Shown one piece after another: positions 8,781 through 17,040 of a stretch of 64,000 nt of DNA. The stretch lies in the NCBI GenBank assembly GCA_009784375.1, contig WRBV01000002.1, positions 144,764-208,763 on the forward strand, read 5' to 3'. A program made the translations under genes and the position numbers. Under the pieces are notes generated by a model. That model saw only the letters and a list, made by a program, of their open reading frames with translations. It did no database searches and was not told where the DNA came from. Each line of letters begins with the position of its first letter. Positions within the stretch are counted from its first letter, which is position 1. The stretch is from Bacillota bacterium. Lineage in GTDB: Bacteria > Bacillota > Clostridia > Christensenellales > UBA1242.

Positions 8781-9047
8781 ATTGGTGTTGACCCTTGCTT
8801 CGAAGTTGATAATCATTCAAAGTTTTTTATACACGACTCCGTGGAAATTTATCTGTGGCACACGGCTCGGATGCTTAATGCTGCTTTGTTCCCAACCTGA
8901 CATGATTCACAGCGTTGCCATTGCACAGGGTCCCCACTTCAACATCGTATATAAAGACCTTGACTGACTATTTCCCCCCTTGGACAAGGTATTCAACCCG
9001 CCTTAGCGTGACGGTTACAAGGGACCGCTAGCCCCCCGTCTAGTCAA
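8781..9047 (-). ncRNA. ffs: Signal recognition particle RNA, large bacterial (Bacillus) type
   Basis: Scaffold RNA of the signal recognition particle, pairing with Ffh. The minus strand carries the domain IV hallmark ATGTCAGGTTGGGAACAAAGC, written here as ATGTCAGGTTGGG then AACAAAGCAGCATTAAG, closely matching the B. subtilis scRNA. The flanking GGGACCCTGTGCAA and GTGTGCCACAG strands form the domain IV stem. The 5' part (GGGGGGCTAGCGGTCCC, then GTAACCG) fits the Alu domain. At about 265 nt it is the long form with an Alu domain. A TATAAT box at 9054-9059 and TTGCCC at 9077-9082 define the 5' end. This explains the gene-free stretch from 8690 to 9150. Confidence 0.93.
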
Positions 9048-9053
9048 CAGAAA

Positions 9054-9082
9054 ATTATAGCATAGAAAGAATATTTGGGCAA
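9054..9082 (-). promoter_or_regulatory. SRP RNA promoter
   Basis: On the minus strand, TTGCCC, a 17-base spacer and TATAAT place the start site near 9047. Confidence 0.75.
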
Positions 9083-9098
9083 GAGTTTTGGGGCGATA

Positions 9099-9127
9099 TT
9101 GACAAAATGGGTGATTTGTGGTAAGAT
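9099..9127 (+). promoter_or_regulatory. Sigma-A promoter for the small membrane-protein pair
   Basis: TTGACA, 17 bases, TAAGAT. It drives the gene starting at 9152 and is back-to-back with the SRP RNA promoter. Confidence 0.75.
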
Positions 9128-9151
9128 ATTTTAGAATTTGGAGGTGGAAAT

Positions 9152-9661
9152 ATGGGAAAACTTGTAAGAGTGGCTGAAAAAATAGAAGAAATTAATGATG
9201 AATTTACTGACGTTTGTGATGTAATGGCTGAAAACTTTCCAAAAATGACAACGTTTATTGGCACAAGCATGGGTGTACTTTCGGCAGGTTGTGTGTACGA
9301 GACATTTACAGCAAATTCAAGCTTTATGTTTCCTGCTGTTCTTTCTGGTTATGCTGCAAAAAAGCTTTTAACCCCAATGATCCCGCGGACAAAAGAATGT
9401 ATAAATGATAGAGTTAATGAAAATTTCGATAATGAAATTGCATATGCTTGCGATATGAAATTACACGAGGTTCCAACAAGTGTTAGAGAATTGCATCATG
9501 ACAAACAATTTGAGGATGACATAAATGCTGGTAATTTCGAAATTTCTCCAAATATGGAACGACATCTCGATAGAAAAATTACCTCCGAATTAAATAGCGC
9601 GTTTGATTTAAAGAAATTCGAGGTACAAAGACCAGTTGGAGGGAATGAAATTGCTTACTAG
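9152..9661 (+). CDS. Hypothetical protein with a hydrophobic central hairpin
   Basis: I do not recognise this 169-residue protein. An amphipathic N-terminal segment is followed by a hydrophobic stretch (about residues 32-72, MTTFIGTSMGVLSAGC then MFPAVLSGYAAKKLL) and a hydrophilic C-terminal half. The ATG follows GGAGGTGGAAAT. Its 3' end overlaps the next gene, so the two are probably translated together. Confidence 0.75.
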   Translation: MGKLVRVAEKIEEINDEFTDVCDVMAENFPKMTTFIGTSMGVLSAGCVYETFTANSSFMFPAVLSGYAAKKLLTPMIPRTKECINDRVNENFDNEIAYACDMKLHEVPTSVRELHHDKQFEDDINAGNFEISPNMERHLDRKITSELNSAFDLKKFEVQRPVGGNEIAY

Positions 9662-9932
9662 AATCAAAGATGGATTAGTCGGTTATAAGAAAGGTTTGGA
9701 TGAAGAAATCCATACTTTTGCCAACGAGAGACCAGACATGGCTTCTACCGTGACGATAGTCACAGGATTCGCTAGTGGCACATGTGCAATTTTTGCTCTT
9801 GCTGGCGCTGTAAGTGGAAACATTCCTTTGACGAGTGCCGCAATTATTGCAGGTGGTGCCTCGATGTACATGGGACTAAAGACTGGTAATGAATATATAA
9901 AAGCAACTGATGAATATGAAAAAGATGAATAA
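9645..9932 (+). CDS. Small hypothetical membrane protein, overlapping the upstream gene
   Basis: About 95 residues with two probable membrane segments (around residues 33-52 and 56-75, separated by GNIPLTSA). Not recognised. The start is uncertain: the ATG at 9645 sits only two bases after GGAGG, and a TTG at 9651 would have better spacing. The gene begins within the last 17 bases of the preceding one. The stop codon forms part of the terminator hairpin. Confidence 0.7.
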   Translation: MKLLTRIKDGLVGYKKGLDEEIHTFANERPDMASTVTIVTGFASGTCAIFALAGAVSGNIPLTSAAIIAGGASMYMGLKTGNEYIKATDEYEKDE

Positions 9933-9953
9933 GTCCACTACGGACTTTTTTAA
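9931..9953 (+). terminator. Intrinsic terminator overlapping the stop codon
   Basis: AAGTCC, a short loop, GGACTT and a T run. The first bases of the stem are the last bases of the TAA stop. Confidence 0.8.
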
Positions 9954-9986
9954 AATAATTCTTACTAAACCTGCACATACCATAGG

Positions 9987-11162
9987 GTGAAAAAGTTTTT
10001 TGTTGCGACGTTCGCGTTAATGGTTGCGTTTAGTCTGGTGACTATTTTTGTTGTTGTGCCTGTGTATTTGAGTTCGACTTTGCCTGATAATGTTCGATTG
10101 ACCGATAGTGAATTTGCGGGTACCAATCCAATTTATTTACCGCGGTCAAGGTTTGTTCAACAGGAAACTAACTCGGATTCTGCGGTTGGTGAAGATGCCG
10201 AGCGATATGTACAGTTAAAATTATTCGGATTTATTCCAGTAAAGCGTGTAAAAGTTGATTTATTACCTTTTGAGAATGTAATTGCGGGTGGGCAGTTGAT
10301 TGGCTTTCAAGCCAAAGTTGACGGGATTATTGTAACCGCGGATTCACGCGAGCAAGGGCTTAAAAAAGGTGATATTATAATCGAGGTTAATGAAAAGCCT
10401 GTTGATTCACTTGCCGATTTGGAAGAGATACTAAAGACAAAGGTTGGTAAGACCGTTATCTTGGTTAAATTATTGCGTGGTGGAAAATCTTTTGAATTGC
10501 CGCTAAAGGTCGAGGACGGCAGCATAGGGGTTTGGTTAAAGGACGAAACTGCGGGAATTGGAACTTTGACTTATGTGAATCCGCAAAATAATAATTTTGC
10601 ATCACTTGGTCATAAATTAAATGACTTTGAAACGGCGACAAGTGTTGATGTTCGCGGTGGGACTGTGCATAATACTTCTATTATCAACGTAGATAAAAGC
10701 GTCGGTAAAAAAGTCGGAAGTTATAAAAGTGTTTTGAATAACTCGATTGAACATGGGACGAACAAGGGTGAGGGTGATATTTTAAGCAGTAATAGCTTCG
10801 GTGTGTTCGGATGTCTATATAACGAGAGTAAGTTTTTGACAGACGCGATTAATTATCCTGTTGCATCAAGATACAATGTAAAGCCAGGCAAGGCAAAGTT
10901 GAGATCAACGCTTGCATGTGGAACAACCGAAGAATTTGATATAGAAATTATTAAAACAAGGTTCCAGAAAAAGCCTTCGACCAAAAGTATGGTTATACGT
11001 GTTACAGATAAAAGATTGCTTGATGGAATGGGTGGGATTATTCACGGTATGAGCGGAAGCCCGATTATCCAGAATGGAAAGATTGTGGGGGCGTTGACGC
11101 ATGTGGTTTTGGGTGATTCGGCGAAAGGATACGGAATTTATATTGATTTTATTATACCGTAA
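9987..11162 (+). CDS. spoIVB: Stage IV sporulation protein B (SpoIVB), serine peptidase S55 with PDZ domain
   Basis: Forespore-secreted signalling protease that triggers pro-sigma-K processing in sporulation. An N-terminal membrane segment (about residues 5-28) is followed by a PDZ domain (about residues 95-180, including GLKKGDIIIEVNEKPVDS) and the S55 peptidase domain with the catalytic motif GMSGSPIIQNGKIVGA near residue 360. The length of 391 residues is close to family norms. The start is GTG at 9987 with no clear Shine-Dalgarno site; CATACCATA just upstream resembles a forespore-sigma -10 but no matching -35 is evident. A TTTA-rich microsatellite follows the stop. Confidence 0.93.
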   Translation: MKKFFVATFALMVAFSLVTIFVVVPVYLSSTLPDNVRLTDSEFAGTNPIYLPRSRFVQQETNSDSAVGEDAERYVQLKLFGFIPVKRVKVDLLPFENVIAGGQLIGFQAKVDGIIVTADSREQGLKKGDIIIEVNEKPVDSLADLEEILKTKVGKTVILVKLLRGGKSFELPLKVEDGSIGVWLKDETAGIGTLTYVNPQNNNFASLGHKLNDFETATSVDVRGGTVHNTSIINVDKSVGKKVGSYKSVLNNSIEHGTNKGEGDILSSNSFGVFGCLYNESKFLTDAINYPVASRYNVKPGKAKLRSTLACGTTEEFDIEIIKTRFQKKPSTKSMVIRVTDKRLLDGMGGIIHGMSGSPIIQNGKIVGALTHVVLGDSAKGYGIYIDFIIP

Positions 11163-11209
11163 ATTTATTTGTTATTTATTTATTTATTTGTTAACGAATT
11201 TTTCTGGTT

Positions 11210-11370
11210 ATGTCATCCTGAGCGAAGCCCGTAGGGCGTAGCCGAAGGATCTAGCAAACCCCAAGCGTAGCGAGTGGGTGAAGCGTAAAAAAAGATATAT
11301 GTAGAGTAAGTTTGTATTTTTACGCTTCGCTAGATCCTTCGACTCCACTTCGTTTCGCTCAGGATGACAT
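11210..11370. repeat. Family A palindromic element (TGTCATCCTGAGCG), full copy
   Basis: About 160 bases with long terminal inverted repeats: ATGTCATCCTGAGCGAA at the left and TTTCGCTCAGGATGACAT at the right, each followed inward by a GGATCTAGC / GCTAGATCC arm. The centre holds AAGCGTAAAA / TTTTACGCTT arms. Related copies are at 13393, 18164, 20668 and 43916. No coding capacity. It fills the gap between spoIVB and the convergent SpoIIM-like gene. Confidence 0.85.
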
Positions 11371-12008
11371 TATGCAATATATACCATACGCCCAAGGATA
11401 AGGAAGTAGAGTAACCATTCAACAAAGGCAATGAGAAGTATGGATGCGGTGAGCCAAAAGAGTGGATGGCGAATTTCGCGGAAAGAACAACCACTTCGCC
11501 ATCCGAATTTGCGGATTTGTGCGCAACGCTTCATTATAAAGATACATGCAAGTGAGAACATGATGATAAGGATGATAAAGATTACAAGGTAAGCAAAGAA
11601 GAATATTGAACCGTGGACAAAACCAAAGCGGTCGACAATCCAGAACAAGTTGACGACCATCCAGAATGCACGGAATCCGACATATGGGAACGTCAGCCAG
11701 AACGAAAATTTGCTTAGGTTAAACAGGAAGACAAGCGTTAATGCAAATGCAAGATCAAAAAATCGGGCAAGAACAAATGCGAATAATCCACGGTTTGGGG
11801 TTATGACATTCAGTACATTTGCATCAAGAAAGTTGCGCGTAATTTGAAAATGAGTAACAAGTGGGTTGAATAATGCGATAGAACCGATTATAATTCCCGC
11901 GATGATAAATATTCCCATAAGAAAGAGCAGGCTCTTGTTCTCGCGCCAGGTTGTTGCAATAGAATTACGCATGCCGAATGCAAAGCGGTTAAAGTATTTG
12001 CGTTTCAT
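11370..12008 (-). CDS. Polytopic membrane protein, SpoIIM-like
   Basis: Integral membrane protein of 212 residues with about five hydrophobic segments and an N-terminal basic stretch. The opening MRNSIATTWRENKSLLFLM followed by GIFIIAGIIIGSIALFN resembles stage II sporulation protein M, which acts with SpoIID and SpoIIP in engulfment. Its position between spoIVB and a DacF-type gene supports this, but the match is weak and any small membrane family is possible. No Shine-Dalgarno sequence is seen; TACACA lies six bases before the ATG. Confidence 0.5.
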   Translation of the reverse strand: MKRKYFNRFAFGMRNSIATTWRENKSLLFLMGIFIIAGIIIGSIALFNPLVTHFQITRNFLDANVLNVITPNRGLFAFVLARFFDLAFALTLVFLFNLSKFSFWLTFPYVGFRAFWMVVNLFWIVDRFGFVHGSIFFFAYLVIFIILIIMFSLACIFIMKRCAQIRKFGWRSGCSFREIRHPLFWLTASILLIAFVEWLLYFLILGRMVYIA

Positions 12009-12124
12009 GCTATATGTGTATGGGATTGGGCAGATAAAGATGACGAAAATTGTCGGAAAGAGAACATACGGACACGTCTTTCAGAATGACGTATAAAAAA
12101 TCGCGTTTGCAAAATACTAGTGGC

Positions 12125-13375
12125 ATGAAAAATGTAAAGAAATTATTATTTGGAGCAGTTGCGCTTGTCGCAAGTGGGACAATAGTGTTGTCTGGTGCGG
12201 CGTATACTGGTTGTGATTGTCCATGTGTTGACAAAGAAAAGACCGCGGTTTCAGGATACCTTTTAAATACAAAGGAAAAGAAAGAGGTCAAAGCGGAGGC
12301 TGGGCTTGATATAACATCAAAGTCGGCTTTCTTGTTAGAGGCAAATTCGGGAAGAGTCTTGTTTGCAAAGGATGCCGACAAGCAATTACCGATTGCAAGT
12401 ATGGTAAAGATCACAACGCTTGCCGTGATTTACGACGCGTTGGAAGCAGGCGAGATTACTCTTGACCAGATGGTTATGGTGTCTCAAAATGCAAGTGGTA
12501 TGGGCGGATCACAGGCGTTCCTTGATTTTGATAACGAGTACAGCGTAGATGATCTTATCAAATCCATTATAATTGCATCCGCAAATGATAGCTGTGTTGC
12601 ACTTGCCGAATTAATAGCGGGAAGTGAAACCGAGTTTGTTGACCGAATGAATGCGTTGGCGGTGAAACTTGGAATGAATAATACGAATTATGTAAATGTC
12701 ACAGGGTTGCCTGCGGTTGGTGCGTACAGCACGGCGTCTGATGTTGCAAAGGTGTATGCGTACATGATGAAGAGTCAATACTACGGTCGTCACGAGATGA
12801 CATGGATGTATGATTTAACACACCCAAAGGATGGCAGAATTACAGGTCTTACAAATACCAACAGACACGCACGATTCTTTGATGGATGTACGGGCGGAAA
12901 GACAGGTTTTACATCGGAAGCGGGTCATTGCATTACGGTGGCTGCGACACGAGGTGCGTTAAAGCCAGTTGCGGTTATCATCGGGGCAAGCGATTCAAAA
13001 ACACGATTTGCAGAAAGCGGCGATTTAATGAATTACGTGTTTGCAAATTATAAAAATGAATTGGTTGTAAGCAAGGACGATGTGTTGGCGGAAGTCAAAG
13101 TCAAGGGTGCGATGAGAGACACAGTTCAATTGTTTGCGAAGGATAATTTTTATGACCTTGTGAAAAAGGGCGAGAAAGGTAAGCCCGATGTAAAGATAGA
13201 GGTTGCAAAGACAATAAAGGCACCATTTACGGGTGAGCAAGGTCTTGGTAAGGCTATGATTACACGCGAGGGAAAGGTTGTCGCTGAGATTGATCTTGTG
13301 AGTCGGGTTGAGGTTAAAAAGATTGGGTACTGGGGTAGTGTGCAGAAGATTGTGGGGAAGTCAAAGATTGCGTAG
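12125..13375 (+). CDS. D-alanyl-D-alanine carboxypeptidase, DacF/PBP5 type
   Basis: Penicillin-binding protein that trims peptidoglycan stem peptides outside the membrane; DacF-type enzymes act on spore cortex. It has a signal sequence (residues 1-25, with a possible but poor lipobox before Cys 27). The catalytic motifs are ASMVK (SxxK, near residue 89), SAND (SxN, near residue 150) and GGKTG (near residue 260). A C-terminal PBP5-like beta domain follows. The ATG at 12125 is preferred because the signal peptide starts there; TACTAG lies four bases upstream, suggesting a near-leaderless message. Confidence 0.9.
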   Translation: MKNVKKLLFGAVALVASGTIVLSGAAYTGCDCPCVDKEKTAVSGYLLNTKEKKEVKAEAGLDITSKSAFLLEANSGRVLFAKDADKQLPIASMVKITTLAVIYDALEAGEITLDQMVMVSQNASGMGGSQAFLDFDNEYSVDDLIKSIIIASANDSCVALAELIAGSETEFVDRMNALAVKLGMNNTNYVNVTGLPAVGAYSTASDVAKVYAYMMKSQYYGRHEMTWMYDLTHPKDGRITGLTNTNRHARFFDGCTGGKTGFTSEAGHCITVAATRGALKPVAVIIGASDSKTRFAESGDLMNYVFANYKNELVVSKDDVLAEVKVKGAMRDTVQLFAKDNFYDLVKKGEKGKPDVKIEVAKTIKAPFTGEQGLGKAMITREGKVVAEIDLVSRVEVKKIGYWGSVQKIVGKSKIA

Positions 13376-13392
13376 ATGAACACAGCTCCATA

Positions 13393-13535
13393 ATGTCATC
13401 CCGACCGAAGCGGAGGGATCCAGCGACCAACGGGAGCGTTTATTATAACCAAAATTTAAAAGTTACTTTTTAAGATATCGTTAAATATGAGCGACGCTTG
13501 CGCGTCTGGATCCCTCCGCTTCGGTCGGGATGACA
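13393..13535. repeat. Family A palindromic element, variant copy
   Basis: ATGTCATCCCGACCGAAGCG and its inverted partner CGCTTCGGTCGGGATGACAT bound the element, each with GGATCC next to it. The centre differs from the copy at 11210. It lies in the 224-base gap after the carboxypeptidase gene. Confidence 0.85.
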
Positions 13536-13599
13536 TAGTTATGATGTGCTTGTGCTTCTAGAAAATTAGCGATGGACTGATTTTTTTATTGTTAACAGT

Positions 13600-13881
13600 T
13601 TAATAATTCGTCTTCAAGTTCTTGTAAACATTCTGGTGGTCATGGGCGCATGAATTCGCCTTCTCCAGTGTATATAGCAAATGGTTTTTCGTTATTATCG
13701 GCGGCTTGGAGTGCATTTGGTGGATGGATTCACTCGTATGAACGACTGGTACAGTCATGCTGTTGTAGGTTGGTCTGTAATTATTTTTTCTTAGTAATAC
13801 ATATCTATGTTCATCGCGACCGTCAAGTCGGTTACCAAATTCGTCAAGGTTTCCACCAGCAAATTGTCTTAATTTATCCAT
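13600..13881 (-). CDS. Small hypothetical protein, leaderless start
   Basis: Ninety-three residues, hydrophilic, unrecognised. The case for this strand is a promoter (TTGACA at 13912-13917, TATAAT at 13887-13892, 19-base spacer) whose -10 box ends five bases before the ATG. No Shine-Dalgarno site. A similar-length frame on the other strand is less well supported. Confidence 0.5.
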   Translation of the reverse strand: MDKLRQFAGGNLDEFGNRLDGRDEHRYVLLRKNNYRPTYNSMTVPVVHTSESIHQMHSKPPIITKNHLLYTLEKANSCAHDHQNVYKNLKTNY

Positions 13882-13937
13882 ATCAAATTATACGGTGTAT
13901 GTGGTTTTAACTGTCAAGATAATTTTAAATTGTGCAC

Positions 13938-13965
13938 AAAAAAATCAGCGTAATGCTGATTTTTG
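13938..13965 (-). terminator. Intrinsic terminator
   Basis: AAAAATCAGC, five-base loop, GCTGATTTTT. It directly follows the stop of the gene at 13967-14353 and could work in both directions. Confidence 0.8.
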
Positions 13966-13966
13966 T

Positions 13967-14353
13967 TTAGAACTGTGTTCTATCGGGATTTATTTTGTCA
14001 TGGGTGGATGTACTAGATTTTAGCGTTTCTCGGAACTTTTGTGGCGTAATATTTTTTAAGAATGGAGTTATTGCATGATATCTATTGCACATATCGTGGT
14101 GCAAGCCATAATACCTGCCGCTTGCTATTTTTGTTATTTCTGAGGGTTCTGCTATTTCGTTGTTATATCTTATTAATTCTGCTACTTCCTCAATTAGGCT
14201 TTCGATTTGGTAGCATGCTTCTTCTTTGGAGATTAGTTCGCCATCTATAATTATCTCTCCACCTGTACGTGACGCTTCAAATGAAGCGTTAACATATGAA
14301 CATAATTCACTATAATATCTTGAACAATCTTTCTCTATATGTAGCAAAAACAT
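13967..14353 (-). CDS. Small hypothetical protein, leaderless start
   Basis: Helical, Glu-rich protein of 128 residues that I do not recognise. The promoter is near-consensus (TTGACA, 17 bases, TATAAT at 14360-14365) and its -10 box would be inside the gene if an upstream GTG were used. The ATG at 14353 is six bases after the -10, so this is one of the clearest leaderless genes here. Confidence 0.7.
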   Translation of the reverse strand: MFLLHIEKDCSRYYSELCSYVNASFEASRTGGEIIIDGELISKEEACYQIESLIEEVAELIRYNNEIAEPSEITKIASGRYYGLHHDMCNRYHAITPFLKNITPQKFRETLKSSTSTHDKINPDRTQF

Positions 14354-14359
14354 ATTGTC

Positions 14360-14388
14360 ATTATACACTATCTCATAGTAAATGTCAA
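14360..14388 (-). promoter_or_regulatory. Consensus promoter of a leaderless gene
   Basis: TTGACA, a 17-base spacer and TATAAT on the minus strand; the start codon follows after six bases. Confidence 0.85.
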
Positions 14389-14446
14389 GACTGGTATTTC
14401 ACATCCCGTGCCCCAAAATCATATAAATTGGGATAAGGAGAATGTT

Positions 14447-14920
14447 ATGTTTCATTTTTATCAACAGGGGAACAAGCCGAGTGTGCAGGCGGTTACACAG
14501 AGAGAAGATGCAAGTATGAGAACGCTCGGTGAAGCGTTTGGAAATATGCCAAGTAGGGCGGTAATGGAAGACGCACCAATCCGAAGTCAATTCATGGATG
14601 ATGATTTGATGGACGAACCAGTAATGGCACATCCGACTATGATGAATTTTCCAATTGACCCAATGATGATGGGTATGCACGAGGTTCAAAGGACTCCAGC
14701 ACGGGCACCAAGGGTGGAGAGAAGTACAATGGGACCAGCAATGATGCATCTTGCGCCCGAGGGTCATAGGTTAGAAGAACATCACATATGGGAAAATTGC
14801 AAGCAGGGAAGAAAAAGAAATCATTGTGAAAAAGCGGTACGGGCGGACGATCCTGAGGTAAATACTCCGATGAATGAGAATGCAGGTGGGATGGTTGGTT
14901 CGCCGAATACGGTTGGGTGA
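14447..14920 (+). CDS. Methionine-rich small hypothetical protein
   Basis: About 157 residues with no recognised domain and unusual composition. Met is very frequent (for example PTMMNFPIDPMMMGMHE near residue 75), with many Pro and His residues and a basic C-terminal CKQGRKRNHCEK segment holding two cysteines. AAGGAG lies a few bases before the ATG at 14447, which decides the start over an upstream GTG. No membrane segment. A metal- or oxidant-buffering or spore-coat role is conceivable but unsupported. Confidence 0.6.
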   Translation: MFHFYQQGNKPSVQAVTQREDASMRTLGEAFGNMPSRAVMEDAPIRSQFMDDDLMDEPVMAHPTMMNFPIDPMMMGMHEVQRTPARAPRVERSTMGPAMMHLAPEGHRLEEHHIWENCKQGRKRNHCEKAVRADDPEVNTPMNENAGGMVGSPNTVG

Positions 14921-14926
14921 ATTCTT

Positions 14927-14991
14927 TTGTTACTTTTTTGCCGTCAAAAAAGTAACGCAAAAAAACACAAAAGGGGCTTCGCCCCTTTTTG
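14927..14991. repeat. Family D hairpin followed by a terminator
   Basis: GTTACTTTTTTG / CAAAAAAGTAAC form a perfect palindrome separated by CCGT, followed by AAAGGGG-cttc-GCCCCTTTTT, a strong terminator. Similar hairpins with the same CCGTC or GACGCC centre occur at 36327-36416. The rest of the stretch to 15228 contains no gene I can support apart from a possible TTGACA at 15145. Confidence 0.7.
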
Positions 14992-15228
14992 AAAACCCCA
15001 CAATTTGCAAAACCGCGAAAATATTCTTCATTTTATTTTGCCTCAAACTTGACCGCCCCTAGGCGTTCATCGCTTGAGGAAATGATAAAAGAAACATTTC
15101 CCACACCGTTGCAAATTGATATTAGGCTGGATTTAAAAAGTTGTTGACAAGTCTTCGGTTATCAAATTCTGCTTTGCATATAACTAGAGGGGTGATATGA
15201 TGAAGTAATAATGGGGCGGGGAGTGCAT

Positions 15229-15906
15229 ATGATAAAATTTGCTTATATAGATGGTTACAATATATTCGCGCGTGCCGATTTGCGAACAGCAGAAGAGTTG
15301 TTGCGTGAGTATAATGACTTTTATGTCTATAATCAGAGCCAGTATTCGCATATATTCAGCAAGGTTGAAATTGACGAAGATGACCACGATGACGAGAAAA
15401 CAATCGAGGTAAAAAAACTGCGGGCTGAGGCGAATGCAAAAGCGGCGAGTGACCATTTTGCGACATTGTTTGGGTCAAAGGATTTTGCACATTCGTCTTT
15501 GATTGGGCTTCGGATTTCTTGGGATGATTTGCAAAAAATTATGCTAGAGGAATTCCGTTCAAAGACACCTGCGACATCAAGTGCCATGAATCATATTGCG
15601 CCGACACTTCGAAAGTTGGCAAGTTCACTTTTGTTTGCCGAATATTTCTATGATAAGATTAATCGCATGTACAAATCAATCGATGTCAAGCCGACAGAAA
15701 TTGAAAAGGTAAAGGCTCATAACGAGAGGGTAGATTCGGCGCTTCGTCATTTGCGTGAATGGATTGATGAGTTGCTTGAACGACTGAACAAAGGTAGGGA
15801 AGGTGATTTACCAGAGTACTATGCATACAAGAACAAATTGTATAAATACAAAACAGTCGAGATGATATTAGAGTTTGTTGAAAAAGAGCTTACACTTAAA
15901 CCATAG
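15229..15906 (+). CDS. Hypothetical protein beginning YIDGYNIF
   Basis: The 225-residue helical protein is not recognised. Its opening (IKFAYIDGYNIFARAD) is like the first strand of NYN/PIN-type nucleases, but the remaining acidic motifs of that fold are not evident. The middle part is acidic (EIDEDDHDDEK) and the C-terminal half is charged and probably coiled. The ATG follows GGGGAG and is preferred to an upstream ATG. It is 9 bases upstream of the LOG-family gene, so the two form an operon. Confidence 0.7.
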   Translation: MIKFAYIDGYNIFARADLRTAEELLREYNDFYVYNQSQYSHIFSKVEIDEDDHDDEKTIEVKKLRAEANAKAASDHFATLFGSKDFAHSSLIGLRISWDDLQKIMLEEFRSKTPATSSAMNHIAPTLRKLASSLLFAEYFYDKINRMYKSIDVKPTEIEKVKAHNERVDSALRHLREWIDELLERLNKGREGDLPEYYAYKNKLYKYKTVEMILEFVEKELTLKP

Positions 15907-15915
15907 GAGGTAATA

Positions 15916-16494
15916 ATGAGAGTATGTGTATTCGGTGGGACGAATCCAGCGACAAATCCAAAGTATTACGGTGTTGCCGAGACTTTGGGAAAGATGCTTG
16001 TAGAGAACGGTTTTGAAAAAGTGTTTGGTGGAAACCGACATGGTGTTTTGGCACAAATTCACAAAGAATATGTTGAAAAGAATGCACCGAACACGGTAAT
16101 TTTGCCCGAGGCTTATAAAGACGATTTAAAAGAAATGAAGACGGACAAGGTTGTATTTACAAATACAATCTGTACGCGGTTAGAGGCTATGCTTGAAAAA
16201 GCCGAAGCGATAGTTGTAATGCCAGGTGGAATTGGAACTATGCATGAATTCTGGACTGCGATTGAATGTCGTCGTGCCGAGGAGTTTGATTTCGAGGTTA
16301 TCTTGTTGAATTATGATAATTTCTATAAACATCAAATTGCATTCTTTGATTTTATTGGCGAGAATGGTTTTACAAAGATTGGAAAAGGTGGCGCACCGTA
16401 CAAAATTGAACCCAAGGATTTATTTACAATTGTAAGTACTCCAGAAGAAGTAATCGAAAAGCTGAACGCAGTAAAGAAAGCAAAGGGTAGATAA
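15916..16494 (+). CDS. LOG-family (TIGR00730-like) nucleotide 5'-monophosphate phosphoribohydrolase
   Basis: Rossmann-fold protein of 192 residues similar to Lonely Guy enzymes that release bases from nucleoside monophosphates. The PGGIGTMHEF signature is near residue 103, with VFGGNRHGVL (near residue 37) and VFGG at the N-terminus. The ATG follows AGGAGGTAATA. Substrate specificity is not predictable; a cytokinin role is unlikely in a gut-type anaerobe. Confidence 0.88.
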   Translation: MRVCVFGGTNPATNPKYYGVAETLGKMLVENGFEKVFGGNRHGVLAQIHKEYVEKNAPNTVILPEAYKDDLKEMKTDKVVFTNTICTRLEAMLEKAEAIVVMPGGIGTMHEFWTAIECRRAEEFDFEVILLNYDNFYKHQIAFFDFIGENGFTKIGKGGAPYKIEPKDLFTIVSTPEEVIEKLNAVKKAKGR

Positions 16495-16495
16495 C

Positions 16496-16517
16496 AAAAA
16501 GGGCTTGTTGCCCTTTT
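16496..16517 (+). terminator. Intrinsic terminator
   Basis: AAAAAGGGC, loop TTGTT, GCCCTTTT, directly after the LOG-family gene. Confidence 0.85.
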
Positions 16518-16618
16518 ATGTTATGACCTGTTCGCAAAGCGAACAATTAATACATTCCATAGTGTCCAAAAAAGGTATAGTGGTTTTCGAAGAAAACTGC
16601 AAAACACCTTTTTTAACT
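16518..16618. repeat. Family B element (TTATGACCT ... TGTCC), copy 1
   Basis: The element reads TTATGACCT, a hairpin GTTCGC-aaa-GCGAAC, AATTAATACATTCCATAGTG and TCC, then a second hairpin beginning AAAAAAGGT and closing ACCTTTTTT. Related copies with other internal hairpins lie at 32361, 32464 and, rearranged, 42886. Confidence 0.7.
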
Positions 16619-16987
16619 TGCGTTTGTTTTGTCTTGATTTGTGTCATGGTATATTGCTTCCTCTAGGCAACGTGGGGAGGCATTCTTTGATGCCTTTGAG
16701 TTGTTTTTATCGTTTGGAATAGTATGGCTGAACTTTGTTAGCGGGAGTAATTTTTCCATATTTGGTGGATACTCGGCGTTTTCAAATGCTTTTTCTCTGT
16801 CCTTTCCAACTTGGAAACATTTCTTTGTGTTTTCGCAACCAGCATCTTTGCATTCTGTGTTGTAGAGTGCTTCTTCCCATAGTCTGCTTATTGGTTCAAT
16901 GTCATCTTCATGTTGTGAACAAAGATTGTCAAAGAAAAGGCGACCGAATTCGGGTAACGAACGGACATATTTGCTGAGTTTTGACAT
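16613..16987 (-). CDS. Small hypothetical protein, Cys-containing
   Basis: One hundred and twenty-four hydrophilic residues with a C-x4-C-x5-C arrangement (ECKDAGCENTKKC, near residue 46) that could bind metal. Unrecognised. TTGACT upstream and a GGAGG five bases before the ATG at 16987 give a canonical start. Its 3' end touches the family B element. Confidence 0.6.
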   Translation of the reverse strand: MSKLSKYVRSLPEFGRLFFDNLCSQHEDDIEPISRLWEEALYNTECKDAGCENTKKCFQVGKDREKAFENAEYPPNMEKLLPLTKFSHTIPNDKNNSKASKNASPRCLEEAIYHDTNQDKTNAS

Positions 16988-17040
16988 GTGTACCTCCGTT
17001 TTTATTTTATAATAACATTTTACTGGCAAAAAAGTCAATA

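Noticed and set aside
8782..8967. Plus-strand reading frame of 61 codons
   Set aside because: It is antisense to the SRP RNA gene.
11163..11195. TTTA microsatellite after spoIVB as a switch
   Set aside because: It lies downstream of the stop and upstream of no gene on that strand, so slippage would have no evident effect.
13650..13910. Plus-strand frame of 86 codons opposite the small minus-strand gene
   Set aside because: No promoter or ribosome-binding site; the minus strand has a promoter ideally spaced for a leaderless start.
14874..15062. Plus-strand frame through the family D hairpin
   Set aside because: Its product comes from repeat and terminator sequence, and it begins inside the Met-rich gene.
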